Both the position numbers and the translations under genes were made by a program. From the NCBI GenBank assembly GCA_023145185.1, contig JAGLEG010000473.1, positions 1 to 12,806 of the forward strand: a DNA stretch of 12,806 nucleotides. The letters are read 5' to 3'. This DNA is from Thermoplasmata archaeon. GTDB lineage: Archaea > Thermoplasmatota > Penumbrarchaeia > Penumbrarchaeales > Penumbrarchaeaceae. Positions within the stretch are counted from its first letter, which is position 1. The number at the start of each line of letters is the position of its first letter. The notes under the pieces were generated by a model that saw only the letters and a list, made by a program, of their open reading frames with translations, did no database searches and was not told the origin of the DNA. Positions 6,393-12,806 of the stretch are shown here, piece after piece.

Positions 6393-6440
6393 TCCCAACA
6401 TTGACAGGCTAAGATCATATTCGATCTGTCAAAGTTGGGA
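6393..6440. terminator. Hairpin 2 of the convergent spacer, possible terminator for the DUF123 transcript
   Basis: TCCCAACATTGACAG (6393-6407) pairs with CTGTCAAAGTTGGGA (6426-6440) in 14 of 15 positions around an 18 nt loop. The right arm ends directly next to the stop codon of the DUF123 gene (6443-6441). As an inverted repeat it is seen from both strands. Its role as a terminator or mRNA 3'-end stabiliser is inference. Confidence 0.5.
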
Positions 6441-6857
6441 TCATAGCCATCTGCGTTCCGGACCCGTATAAAAGAGATGTGATCCGCATCCGCAGTCGCT
6501 GGACCCAAACCCCCTGATGGATACATGGAGCCCGCCAAGGAAGCGTGCAGCATCACACTCCCTGGTGTCGCCGTGATCCCTCCACCACACCCCCATCTCC
6601 GGAGCGATAACGGTCAAGTGATCAATATGCCATCTCAGTTTCTTCTCCTTTTTGAAATGTCGAGATATCCTGTTTGCAAGCCCGGACTTCGCTGAGCCAG
6701 TGTAGATGTACGTCCCACTTTCGAAGTGGATCTCACCCAGTGCCCCCACGTTCAGATCGACAGGTTCGTCAACGTAAAGGACGAGGAGGTATACTCCTCC
6801 TCCTTTCAGCTCCCGGGGGTGAGGCTCATATATGTATTCCGGGGCCGGAGGTCTCAT
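6441..6857 (-). CDS. DUF123 family GIY-YIG-like protein
   Basis: DUF123 proteins carry a fold related to GIY-YIG nucleases; their biological role is not established. The 138-residue product shows GGGVYLLVLYVD (19-30), GTYIYTGSA (48-56), ANRISRHF (61-68, with the GIY-YIG-type arginine), WHIDHL (76-81), ECDAA (100-104) and the C-terminal GFGSSDCGCGSHLFY (116-130). These blocks are the usual ones of the family. Cys101, Cys122 and Cys124 could form a small metal site, which is inference. It lies 5 bp after the FttA stop, so both are probably on one message. The start ATG has GGAGG directly against it (6858-6862), tighter than normal; AGGT at 6866-6869 gives better spacing. No alternative start gives a complete domain. 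Confidence 0.88.
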   Translation of the reverse strand: MRPPAPEYIYEPHPRELKGGGVYLLVLYVDEPVDLNVGALGEIHFESGTYIYTGSAKSGLANRISRHFKKEKKLRWHIDHLTVIAPEMGVWWRDHGDTRECDAARFLGGLHVSIRGFGSSDCGCGSHLFYTGPERRWL

Positions 6858-6862
6858 CCTCC

Positions 6863-8779
6863 CTACCTGAACCTGACGGTTTCGAGGTTCATGGGCGCCG
6901 CAGTGGAGATATTGTACTTTCGGTGGAGGGAAGAGGCGAGGTCCATCTCCTTTGCCTCGTCACCGTGGTGAACCAGTATCTTCTCCGGTTTCGGATCCAT
7001 GGTGGAGATGTAGTTGATCAGCTGTTTCCTGTCCGAATGGCCGGAGAACCCATCGACGGTCTCCACCTGTGTCTTCAGGGAGATGGACCTGGGTTTTCCC
7101 TTCTCGGTGATCACCAGCTCCGTGAGCCCTTTCTGTATCTTCCTGCCCAGTGTCCCTTCTGCATTGTAGCCGACGAACACCAGGGTGTTCTTGGGATCTG
7201 AGCCCCATAGTCGGAGATACTCCATTACCGGTCCACCGTTCAACATGCCAGAAGTCGCCAGCACAACGCATGGATCGGGGCTGTGGAGGATATTCTTTCT
7301 CATTTCCCTGCCGTCCACCTTATTGAAGTAGTCAGAGAGGAACGGGTTCTCGTTTCTCTGGAATATCTGGGTCCTGAGCTGATTGTTAAGGAACTCTGGA
7401 TAGGCGGTGTGTATCGCCGTTGCCTCCCATATCATTCCGTCCAGGTAGATCGGGGCCTTGGGGATCTGTCCGTTCTTCATCTGCTTCTCCAGAACGATCA
7501 TCACCTCCTGGGACCTGCCCACCGCGAATACGGGGATAAGGATCTTGCCGCCGCGCCCGAGCGTCCTCTTCAGGACGCCTTTGAGCTGAGTTGCCGCCTC
7601 CTTCCTCGTGGGCTGGAAATCCCTCTTGCCGCCGTATGTGGACTCCATTATGATCGCCTCCGCTCGGGGGAATTTGTTCGTGGCGGCATTGAACAGCCAG
7701 GTCCTCTCGAACTTGATGTCCCCGGTGTAGACGATATTGTACAGTCCATCTCCGATGTGGAAGTGGGGGGACGCCGATCCCAGAATATGCCCTGCGTTGT
7801 GGAATGTCAGCCTGATATCGGGGGCGATGTCCGTGGTCTCATTGTACTTGATCGGAAGCGTATGAAGGATCGCATCCCTCACGTGGCTGGAATCAAAAGG
7901 TGGTTTCTTCCCCTCGGCAACTGCAACCTTGATGTAATCAAGCTGCAGGAGGATCATCATATCCCTTGTTGGTGCTGTGCAGTACACCGGGCCGTCGTAT
8001 CCGTACTTGTACATCAGCGGGATAAGTCCCGAATGGTCCAGGTGAGCATGGGTGAGCACGATCGCATCGATGGATTCGAACGGCTGCACCTCCGGCATCT
8101 GCAGATACGGGGACGGGTGGTCCTGGGAACCAACGTTGACACCTACATCTATCAACACCTTGGAGTTCCTGGTATGAAGCATGTGACACGCTCTGCCAAC
8201 CTCCCTGTAGCTGCCCAGAGAGGTCGACCTCACCCAGTTCTCGTCGTCTGGGATATCCCTGAATATCCTTCTTCCAACATTTCTGAGGAAGTTCCTGCGC
8301 TTTTCGGTCACGGCGGGATCCTTGAGGAACTCTCTGATATCCTTGACGCTCTTTGACGCGATCGGCGGGGTCCTCACGACAAGCGGAGCCCATCCGGTGT
8401 TCTTCTTGATCTGATTGAGGTTGATCCCGTGCTTTCCGATCGCCATACCCGGCGATAGTGCCTCGATGGTCACCTCGTTCGAATCGGTATTGAAGGATAT
8501 CTCCGTGATCTCCGCATCATCCGGGATAACCTCCTTTATGATCCTGGTGGCCTCGTCCGCGTCGCTGACAAGGGAATTGTGGGGCCTTATCGCCACCCTT
8601 CTCTTCAGTCCCTGTGCCAGCTTCCGAACCAGGTTGGTATCATAGGCGAACTCTTCCAGGCTCCGTGTCTGTATGACGACAACGGGCCCTTCGAACTCTA
8701 TCCCGGTGATCTCCACACCTGAAGGTACTATCTCCTCGACTTCCTTTCTTATTCTCTTGATCAATGCCTCATAGCTCAT
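6863..8779 (-). CDS. fttA: Transcription termination factor FttA / aCPSF1 (KH, metallo-beta-lactamase, beta-CASP)
   Basis: FttA is a beta-CASP ribonuclease that cuts nascent RNA and drives factor-dependent termination in archaea. The 638-residue product has an N-terminal KH-type region (about 1-140) with IGKHG at 114-118, a metallo-beta-lactamase core (about 180-390), a beta-CASP insert (about 390-575) and a C-terminal lactamase part. Metal and catalytic motifs are intact: THAHLDH (His244, His246, Asp248, His249), AGHILGS (His331), YTGDIKF (Asp354), MESTYGG (Glu379), GFSGHSD (His581) and VHHGDE (604-607 region). Length is normal. The frame opens at GTG 8806, but ATG 8779 has GAGGTG at 8786-8791 with 6 nt spacing and gives the expected MSYEALIKRI start. 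psmB lies upstream and DUF123 downstream on the same strand; proximity of this factor to the proteasome gene is common in archaea. Confidence 0.97.
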   Translation of the reverse strand: MSYEALIKRIRKEVEEIVPSGVEITGIEFEGPVVVIQTRSLEEFAYDTNLVRKLAQGLKRRVAIRPHNSLVSDADEATRIIKEVIPDDAEITEISFNTDSNEVTIEALSPGMAIGKHGINLNQIKKNTGWAPLVVRTPPIASKSVKDIREFLKDPAVTEKRRNFLRNVGRRIFRDIPDDENWVRSTSLGSYREVGRACHMLHTRNSKVLIDVGVNVGSQDHPSPYLQMPEVQPFESIDAIVLTHAHLDHSGLIPLMYKYGYDGPVYCTAPTRDMMILLQLDYIKVAVAEGKKPPFDSSHVRDAILHTLPIKYNETTDIAPDIRLTFHNAGHILGSASPHFHIGDGLYNIVYTGDIKFERTWLFNAATNKFPRAEAIIMESTYGGKRDFQPTRKEAATQLKGVLKRTLGRGGKILIPVFAVGRSQEVMIVLEKQMKNGQIPKAPIYLDGMIWEATAIHTAYPEFLNNQLRTQIFQRNENPFLSDYFNKVDGREMRKNILHSPDPCVVLATSGMLNGGPVMEYLRLWGSDPKNTLVFVGYNAEGTLGRKIQKGLTELVITEKGKPRSISLKTQVETVDGFSGHSDRKQLINYISTMDPKPEKILVHHGDEAKEMDLASSLHRKYNISTAAPMNLETVRFR

Positions 8780-8836
8780 CCCACACACCTCGTGAGATAC
8801 CGTCACCCGAGCTTTTCATGTCGCTCAGGCGGGTCC

Positions 8837-8846
8837 AATTAAAATA
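8837..8846 (-). promoter_or_regulatory. fttA: Probable TATA box for fttA-DUF123
   Basis: The minus strand reads TATTTTAATT, predicting a start near 8815 and a leader of about 36 nt before ATG 8779. Immediately upstream is the inverted repeat GTTCC-N5-GGAAC (8847-8861). The 150 bp gap between the psmB stop and the fttA start holds nothing else that I can support, so fttA probably has its own promoter. Confidence 0.5.
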
Positions 8847-8929
8847 GTTCCAGAAAGGAACCATCTGATCATGATGAGAATGGATTCGAATAGTGAGATA
8901 TACTCCTGATCTATTCAACTTGGGATTAA

Positions 8930-9571
8930 TTATTTGATATTTAGTCTTTTCTTGCGTTTTTCGACCTCTGCGTTGGATACCGGGTTCCATCCGTCCTTGT
9001 CGATCACCACGATATCGTACCCATTGCCGGATGCGGAGTCCCTTTTCATCGAGGCGTTCAGGGACCTGATCGCGATATCCACTCCCTGGCTGGAGGTCAG
9101 GTTATCCGTGTAATTATCCTCAAGTACGCCGTAGGTATACGGAGAGCCCGAGCCCGTCGCACAGTATTTATCCGGGATGGACCCGCCCGCAGCATCGATC
9201 GAATAAACGTGCCCCCCATCCCTGTCGAAACCTCCGATCAGCAGCTGTACCCAGTAGGGATAATATCTGTTTCCCGAGAGGATGTTCGCCGTGAGAGATG
9301 CAACGGCACGGATGGTCATGGGCTGGTCCCTCTTCAACCGGTACAGTTCGGCCTCTGCGGTGATGTAGCGAGCCAGGCTCTGGGCGTCCCCGACCAGGCC
9401 GGCCGTGGTCAAACCGATGTGCTCGTCCACCTTGAACAGTTTCTGTGTGTCTGTATGAGCTATCAGGGTGCCCATGGTGGCTCTATGCTCCGTGGCGAGG
9501 ATCATGCTGTCCTTGCAAACAATGCCGAGTGTCGTGGTTCCGGTCTTCATCATATCTTCCCTTTCAGTCAT
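8930..9571 (-). CDS. psmB: Proteasome subunit beta, precursor
   Basis: This is the catalytic subunit of the archaeal 20S proteasome, a cytosolic chamber protease that works with alpha subunits and an ATPase ring. The 213-residue precursor has an 11-residue propeptide ending in TG, then the N-terminal nucleophile sequence TTTLG; autocleavage before Thr12 would expose the catalytic threonine. Glu28 and Lys44 match positions 17 and 33 of the mature Thermoplasma subunit. SIDAAGG (124-130), TGSGSPYTYGVLE (139-151) and RDSASG (177-182) supply the other conserved active-site residues. Length is normal. The frame opens at GTG 9583, but that GTG is inside a Shine-Dalgarno site (GAGGTGAT at 9579-9586), 7 nt before ATG 9571, so ATG 9571 is the start. 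It is divergent from the secreted protease and lies upstream of fttA. The alpha subunit is not in the window. Confidence 0.97.
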   Translation of the reverse strand: MTEREDMMKTGTTTLGIVCKDSMILATEHRATMGTLIAHTDTQKLFKVDEHIGLTTAGLVGDAQSLARYITAEAELYRLKRDQPMTIRAVASLTANILSGNRYYPYWVQLLIGGFDRDGGHVYSIDAAGGSIPDKYCATGSGSPYTYGVLEDNYTDNLTSSQGVDIAIRSLNASMKRDSASGNGYDIVVIDKDGWNPVSNAEVEKRKKRLNIK

Positions 9572-9578
9572 GAGCAAA

Positions 9579-9586
9579 ATCACCTC
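9579..9586 (-). promoter_or_regulatory. psmB: Shine-Dalgarno site deciding the psmB start
   Basis: The minus strand reads GAGGTGAT, an eight-base match to the expected 16S anti-Shine-Dalgarno sequence, 7 nt before ATG 9571. The alternative GTG start at 9583 is contained within it. Confidence 0.75.
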
Positions 9587-9630
9587 TGTTATCCACCATG
9601 GAGAAGCAGGGACCCTCCATCCTGAACGGG

Positions 9631-9642
9631 ATATTTAAATAT
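9631..9642. promoter_or_regulatory. Palindromic TATA element between psmB and the secreted protease
   Basis: ATATTTAAATAT is a perfect palindrome. For psmB it predicts a start near 9611 and a leader of about 40 nt. Read in the other direction it could start a plus-strand transcript near 9662, about 110 nt before the protease ATG. Use for psmB is the better supported reading. Confidence 0.55.
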
Positions 9643-9668
9643 GTTGATATCCGAAGTAATCGTACCCA

Positions 9669-9682
9669 CTTATACAAAAATA
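9669..9682 (+). promoter_or_regulatory. Candidate TATA region for the secreted protease
   Basis: CTTATACAAAAATA would give a start near 9702 and a leader of about 70 nt. A further AT-rich stretch, GTTTATTAATG (9694-9704), could serve with a start near 9725. The 200 bp divergent spacer from 9572 to 9771 contains these elements, two short upstream reading frames and the AGGTGAT site at 9760-9766. Confidence 0.35.
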
Positions 9683-9759
9683 AATGGGGTTTCGTTTATT
9701 AATGACGAATATCTATGGGTCATCATGTTCACCCGGCCGGAGGAGAGCGTCGGCGTGCA

Positions 9760-9766
9760 AGGTGAT
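9760..9766 (+). promoter_or_regulatory. Shine-Dalgarno site of the secreted protease
   Basis: AGGTGAT lies 5 nt before ATG 9772, which begins a typical signal peptide. It fixes the start of the protease. Confidence 0.75.
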
Positions 9767-9771
9767 ATAAG

Positions 9772-12700
9772 ATGAAACATCACACCGTTGCCATCATCAC
9801 GATCGTGTTCGTTCTTCTGTCCATTGTGGTGGGCGGAGGCTCGGGAGCTACCGACATTCCAGGGGGAGAGGTGTTGGAAGGCCATGCTGCCAATGTGGCG
9901 GGCAGGGCATTCGATTGGGACGGCTGGGACAGGGACCTCGATAACGATCACGTGGACGATATCCTCACCACCGGGATACCCGTTGTTGAGGCGGTCGAGG
10001 GCACCATAGGGATAAACGTGCATTTCACGGATGGGGTCGACGAGGGATCGATCTCGGGAATGATCGGCGTCGCAGAGGGCCTGGGCCTCCAGCCGGAGCT
10101 GGTCTACAGTGGTAAGTACTCCACAGCCCAGTACCTGAGGGTGCGACACCTGGACCTCTCCGCGTACAGAGCACTTGCGTCATTTGCTGGCGTTACCATG
10201 GTAGAATATCGACCCTGGATGGTCCCATTTCTCGATACCTCAACGAAAGGGATAAGGGCCTCCCCTTCGACAGAATATTCGCCCTACACCGCCTCGGAAT
10301 TGGGATACACGGGCGAGGGCGTGAACATCGCGATGATGGATTCAGGCGCGGACGATATCCAACACGAATCACTTCGCGGAAAATTCGTAACTGGCGGTGA
10401 TTTCACCGGATTGGTCACTGTCAACAATGTGAATCCCAAGGATGAGGACGGCCATGGGACGCACACGGCTGGCATTGCTCTGGGATCTGGTGGTCAATCC
10501 ACCACATATGCGGGCGTTGCTCCTGGCTCCGGATTGGTCGACCTGAGGATATTCAGGTTCTTCGGTGGAGACGCCTCCAACTCGGACCACGCGTTCGAGT
10601 GGCTTATCGAGAACCACTCCGAGCACGATATAAGGGTGGTGTCTTGCTCTTTCGGATCCACGTATTCGTCATCGGGAAAGGATACCACGTCCCGCCTTGT
10701 CAACCAGCTGGTCGATGAAGGGGTGGTGGTGGTGGTGGCAGCAGGGAACGATGGAACCCAGGGCCTCCCAAGCCCGGCTGCCGCAGATAAGGCGATAACC
10801 GTGGGAGCCCTGAACGATAAGGGTACCGTTACGAGGAACGATGACGGATACGCCAGCTATTCCAATTACGGACCACGCTCATCAGACGGCGATTCAGATC
10901 AGATGGATGAGCTGAAACCAGATATCCTTGCATCGGGGACGGACATCAGGTCCGCACAGTACAATACCGTCATGGCGTATTCGGAGAAGACGGGAACCTC
11001 AATGTCCTGCCCCCACGTATCAGGTGCTGTCGCACTGATGTTCGAGGCGAATCCAAACCTCACACCGGACCAGGTCAAACAGATCATCAGGGAGACGGCA
11101 CAACGATCTGGCTCGGGGTCAAGGCCCGACCTGGATGACAGGTACAATTACCGGTCCGGCTGGGGTTTGATCGACGTGTACGGGGCCGTCAAGCGAAGTG
11201 AGGAGCTGGCATCGTATCAGGTGGATGGCCCCGCCGAGGTGATAGGAGGGGAGACGATCGACCTGGAGCTCTCAGGGGAGTTCTCCCGCACTGACCTCAC
11301 CTCTCATACGGATCATCTCTCCATCGAGATACGTATCCCCAAGGAGTGGGGGCCGATAGAGGATGTGGACCTGGATGCGGGGTCTCCAAGCGGCACATCC
11401 TCCCTTGATGAGCCTATCCTCATCGGCAGCATGTGGAGGGTGAAGGGATCGATAGCATACGATCAGCCGCTTGTGGGGATAGAGCCGATCCTTTCCCTTA
11501 GGATCGAAGCCCCGATGGAAATGGGCAGCAGGGCCAATATCCAGGGTTTGATCTCCATCAATGGGATGGAGGGTTCCGTCCGGGCGTTGAACATCACGGT
11601 ATCGTCCGAGGCCGATCCCGCCGACCTCTCGATAATACCCGTGGCGATCTGGTTCTCGAGCAACAGGCCCGATTCCGGCGATGATGTGGAGATAACGGTG
11701 AAGGTCAACAACACGGGCGGGACCACGGTGCAGAACGTCCTGATCAGGCTCCTCGACGGCCCCGTAAGGACCGGGGCATTGATAGGGGAGGAGGAGAGCA
11801 CGATCTCACCGGGAGGGAGCGGGATCGTATCCTTTACCTGGGAGGCCAGCGCCGGGGTCCACGCGATCACCGCCGTGGCCGACCCCGATGACGTCATCAC
11901 GGAGACCAATGAGCTGAACAACAGCGCGGAGAGGCCCATCACGGTCCTTGGGATAAACCCTCCGCCAGTGGCTGAGCTGACGGCTGACAGGACCTCCACG
12001 AACACGTTGACGGAGGTCACATTCGATGGGTCCGGTTCACAGGACACAAATGTCAGGGGAGGGGCCGTCACACAGTACCTTTTTGATTTCGGTGATGGGG
12101 AGACATCCGGCTGGGTGAACCTCTCATCGGTTCAGCATCGTTACAGGGACGCTGGTTCGTTCCGAGCTGCGCTCACCGTAAAGGACAACGGTGGGGCGAG
12201 CAGCTCCAATGACGCGTTCGTCGTGATAAACGTGACACAGCAGGCGACCGACTCCACCCGGCTTTATCTGTTGAATTCGAGCAGCCTCTCCGAGGATGTC
12301 GGCGAGAAGGGCTCCACGGAGATACCCATGATAACAGATGGCGTAGAATATATTGGGACCTGGATCAGCCCTGCCATGGAGAGAAGCCTGGTCCTGCATT
12401 CAAGGATCAAGATGCGTCTTGAACTGATGTCGGGGGAGGATGGCATGGTGGATGTCGAGGCTCAGGTCCTGCTTTCCGACGAGACCATCGTGTTGTCGGG
12501 TGAGATGGAAGTGACGTCAACCCTTCCGAACTACTTCGAGGCTGAGGCAGTGATCGGAGACATAAGGCTGGACAGGGGGGGGGAGATCACACTGGAGATA
12601 TTTGCAGGTTCGAACACGAGCTCTTCATCGCTGATCACAGGTGGGCCGGGATCGTATATCGAGATACTACACTACCCCGTCACCACGGGGACCCCGATCG

Positions 12701-12806
12701 CGGACGCGGGCCCGGACAGGGAGGTAAAAGCCCAGAACGCCGTTACATTCACGGGTCAAGCTCAGGATGAGGACGGTGAGATCATCTCCGTCAGATGGGA
12801 TGTGGA
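9772..12806 (+). CDS. Secreted subtilisin-like serine protease with CARDB and PKD modules, 3' end outside window
   Basis: This is a pre-pro-subtilase likely to act outside the cell on protein substrates. The frame is open for 1011 codons to the right edge. A signal peptide (about 1-26, hydrophobic IITIVFVLLSIVV) is followed by a propeptide-like region (27-165) with an acidic DxDxDxxxD stretch at 55-63. The S8 catalytic domain (about 170-475) has Asp190 (AMMDSG), His228 (DGHGTHTAG), Asn326 (AAGND) and Ser410 (TGTSMSCPH). After it come an unassigned beta-rich region (about 485-615), a CARDB-like domain (about 618-724, ending ETNELNN), a PKD domain (about 731-821, FDFGDGE at 771-777), a second unassigned beta-rich module (about 825-970), and the beginning of another PKD domain (975 on). 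The C-terminus, where an anchor might lie, is not visible. The start is fixed by AGGTGAT at 9760-9766. It is transcribed divergently from psmB. Confidence 0.94.
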   Translation, partial: MKHHTVAIITIVFVLLSIVVGGGSGATDIPGGEVLEGHAANVAGRAFDWDGWDRDLDNDHVDDILTTGIPVVEAVEGTIGINVHFTDGVDEGSISGMIGVAEGLGLQPELVYSGKYSTAQYLRVRHLDLSAYRALASFAGVTMVEYRPWMVPFLDTSTKGIRASPSTEYSPYTASELGYTGEGVNIAMMDSGADDIQHESLRGKFVTGGDFTGLVTVNNVNPKDEDGHGTHTAGIALGSGGQSTTYAGVAPGSGLVDLRIFRFFGGDASNSDHAFEWLIENHSEHDIRVVSCSFGSTYSSSGKDTTSRLVNQLVDEGVVVVVAAGNDGTQGLPSPAAADKAITVGALNDKGTVTRNDDGYASYSNYGPRSSDGDSDQMDELKPDILASGTDIRSAQYNTVMAYSEKTGTSMSCPHVSGAVALMFEANPNLTPDQVKQIIRETAQRSGSGSRPDLDDRYNYRSGWGLIDVYGAVKRSEELASYQVDGPAEVIGGETIDLELSGEFSRTDLTSHTDHLSIEIRIPKEWGPIEDVDLDAGSPSGTSSLDEPILIGSMWRVKGSIAYDQPLVGIEPILSLRIEAPMEMGSRANIQGLISINGMEGSVRALNITVSSEADPADLSIIPVAIWFSSNRPDSGDDVEITVKVNNTGGTTVQNVLIRLLDGPVRTGALIGEEESTISPGGSGIVSFTWEASAGVHAITAVADPDDVITETNELNNSAERPITVLGINPPPVAELTADRTSTNTLTEVTFDGSGSQDTNVRGGAVTQYLFDFGDGETSGWVNLSSVQHRYRDAGSFRAALTVKDNGGASSSNDAFVVINVTQQATDSTRLYLLNSSSLSEDVGEKGSTEIPMITDGVEYIGTWISPAMERSLVLHSRIKMRLELMSGEDGMVDVEAQVLLSDETIVLSGEMEVTSTLPNYFEAEAVIGDIRLDRGGEITLEIFAGSNTSSSSLITGGPGSYIEILHYPVTTGTPIADAGPDREVKAQNAVTFTGQAQDEDGEIISVRWDV

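Noticed and set aside
7283..8356. A 357-residue open frame on the plus strand
   Set aside because: It lies wholly antisense to the well-supported fttA gene, has no recognisable motif, and its composition is what the opposite strand of a GC-rich gene gives.
10723..10737. Five GTG repeats
   Set aside because: They encode the valine-rich strand before AAGND in the subtilisin core, so the protein fold explains them.
11463..12071. Minus-strand open frame of 202 residues
   Set aside because: It is antisense to the secreted protease; low-complexity serine-rich composition arises from the opposite strand.

Overview
The window is archaeal, most likely from the Candidatus Thermoplasmatota or a close euryarchaeal relative. 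The evidence is an archaeal S4/S13 pair in S13-S4 order, a UPF0179 protein, an adenosine-specific kinase, an archaeal proteasome beta subunit next to an aCPSF1/FttA termination factor, TATA-type promoters, and Shine-Dalgarno sites of the GGAGG/GGTGAT kind. The HMG-CoA reductase is the bacterial-type class II enzyme, which is known from Thermoplasmatales and Archaeoglobus; most other archaea have class I. The lineage assignment is inference.

Layout. (1) 1-1113, minus strand: ribosomal proteins S13 and S4, with S4 running off the left edge, read from a TATA box near 1165. (2) 1360-3072, plus strand: a UPF0179 cysteine-rich protein followed 9 bp later by class II HMG-CoA reductase (mevalonate and archaeal lipid synthesis). 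(3) 3140-6344, plus strand: an apparent operon of adenosine-specific kinase, a presenilin/SPP-type intramembrane aspartyl protease, and a six-helix DsbD/CcdA-like membrane protein. (4) 6345-6440: a convergent intergenic spacer made almost entirely of two strong hairpins. (5) 6441-9571, minus strand: proteasome beta subunit (psmB), then FttA, then a DUF123 GIY-YIG-like protein that starts 5 bp after the FttA stop. (6) 9772 to the right edge, plus strand: a large secreted subtilisin-like protease with CARDB and PKD modules, cut by the window end.

Three proteolytic systems lie within about 6 kb: an intramembrane protease, the cytosolic proteasome and a secreted serine protease. The most unusual item is the presenilin homologue. 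Between its third and fourth membrane helices it carries an extracytoplasmic domain of about 315 residues with seven recurring beta-strand units, which suggests a beta-propeller inserted into an intramembrane protease. Secondary points of interest are the paired hairpins between convergent genes, an anomalous translation start on the DsbD/CcdA-like gene, a palindrome on the predicted transcription start of the ribosomal operon, and two short upstream ORFs that abut or overlap the start of the secreted protease. No gap between genes exceeds 300 bp. No tRNA, rRNA, CRISPR array or insertion sequence was seen.
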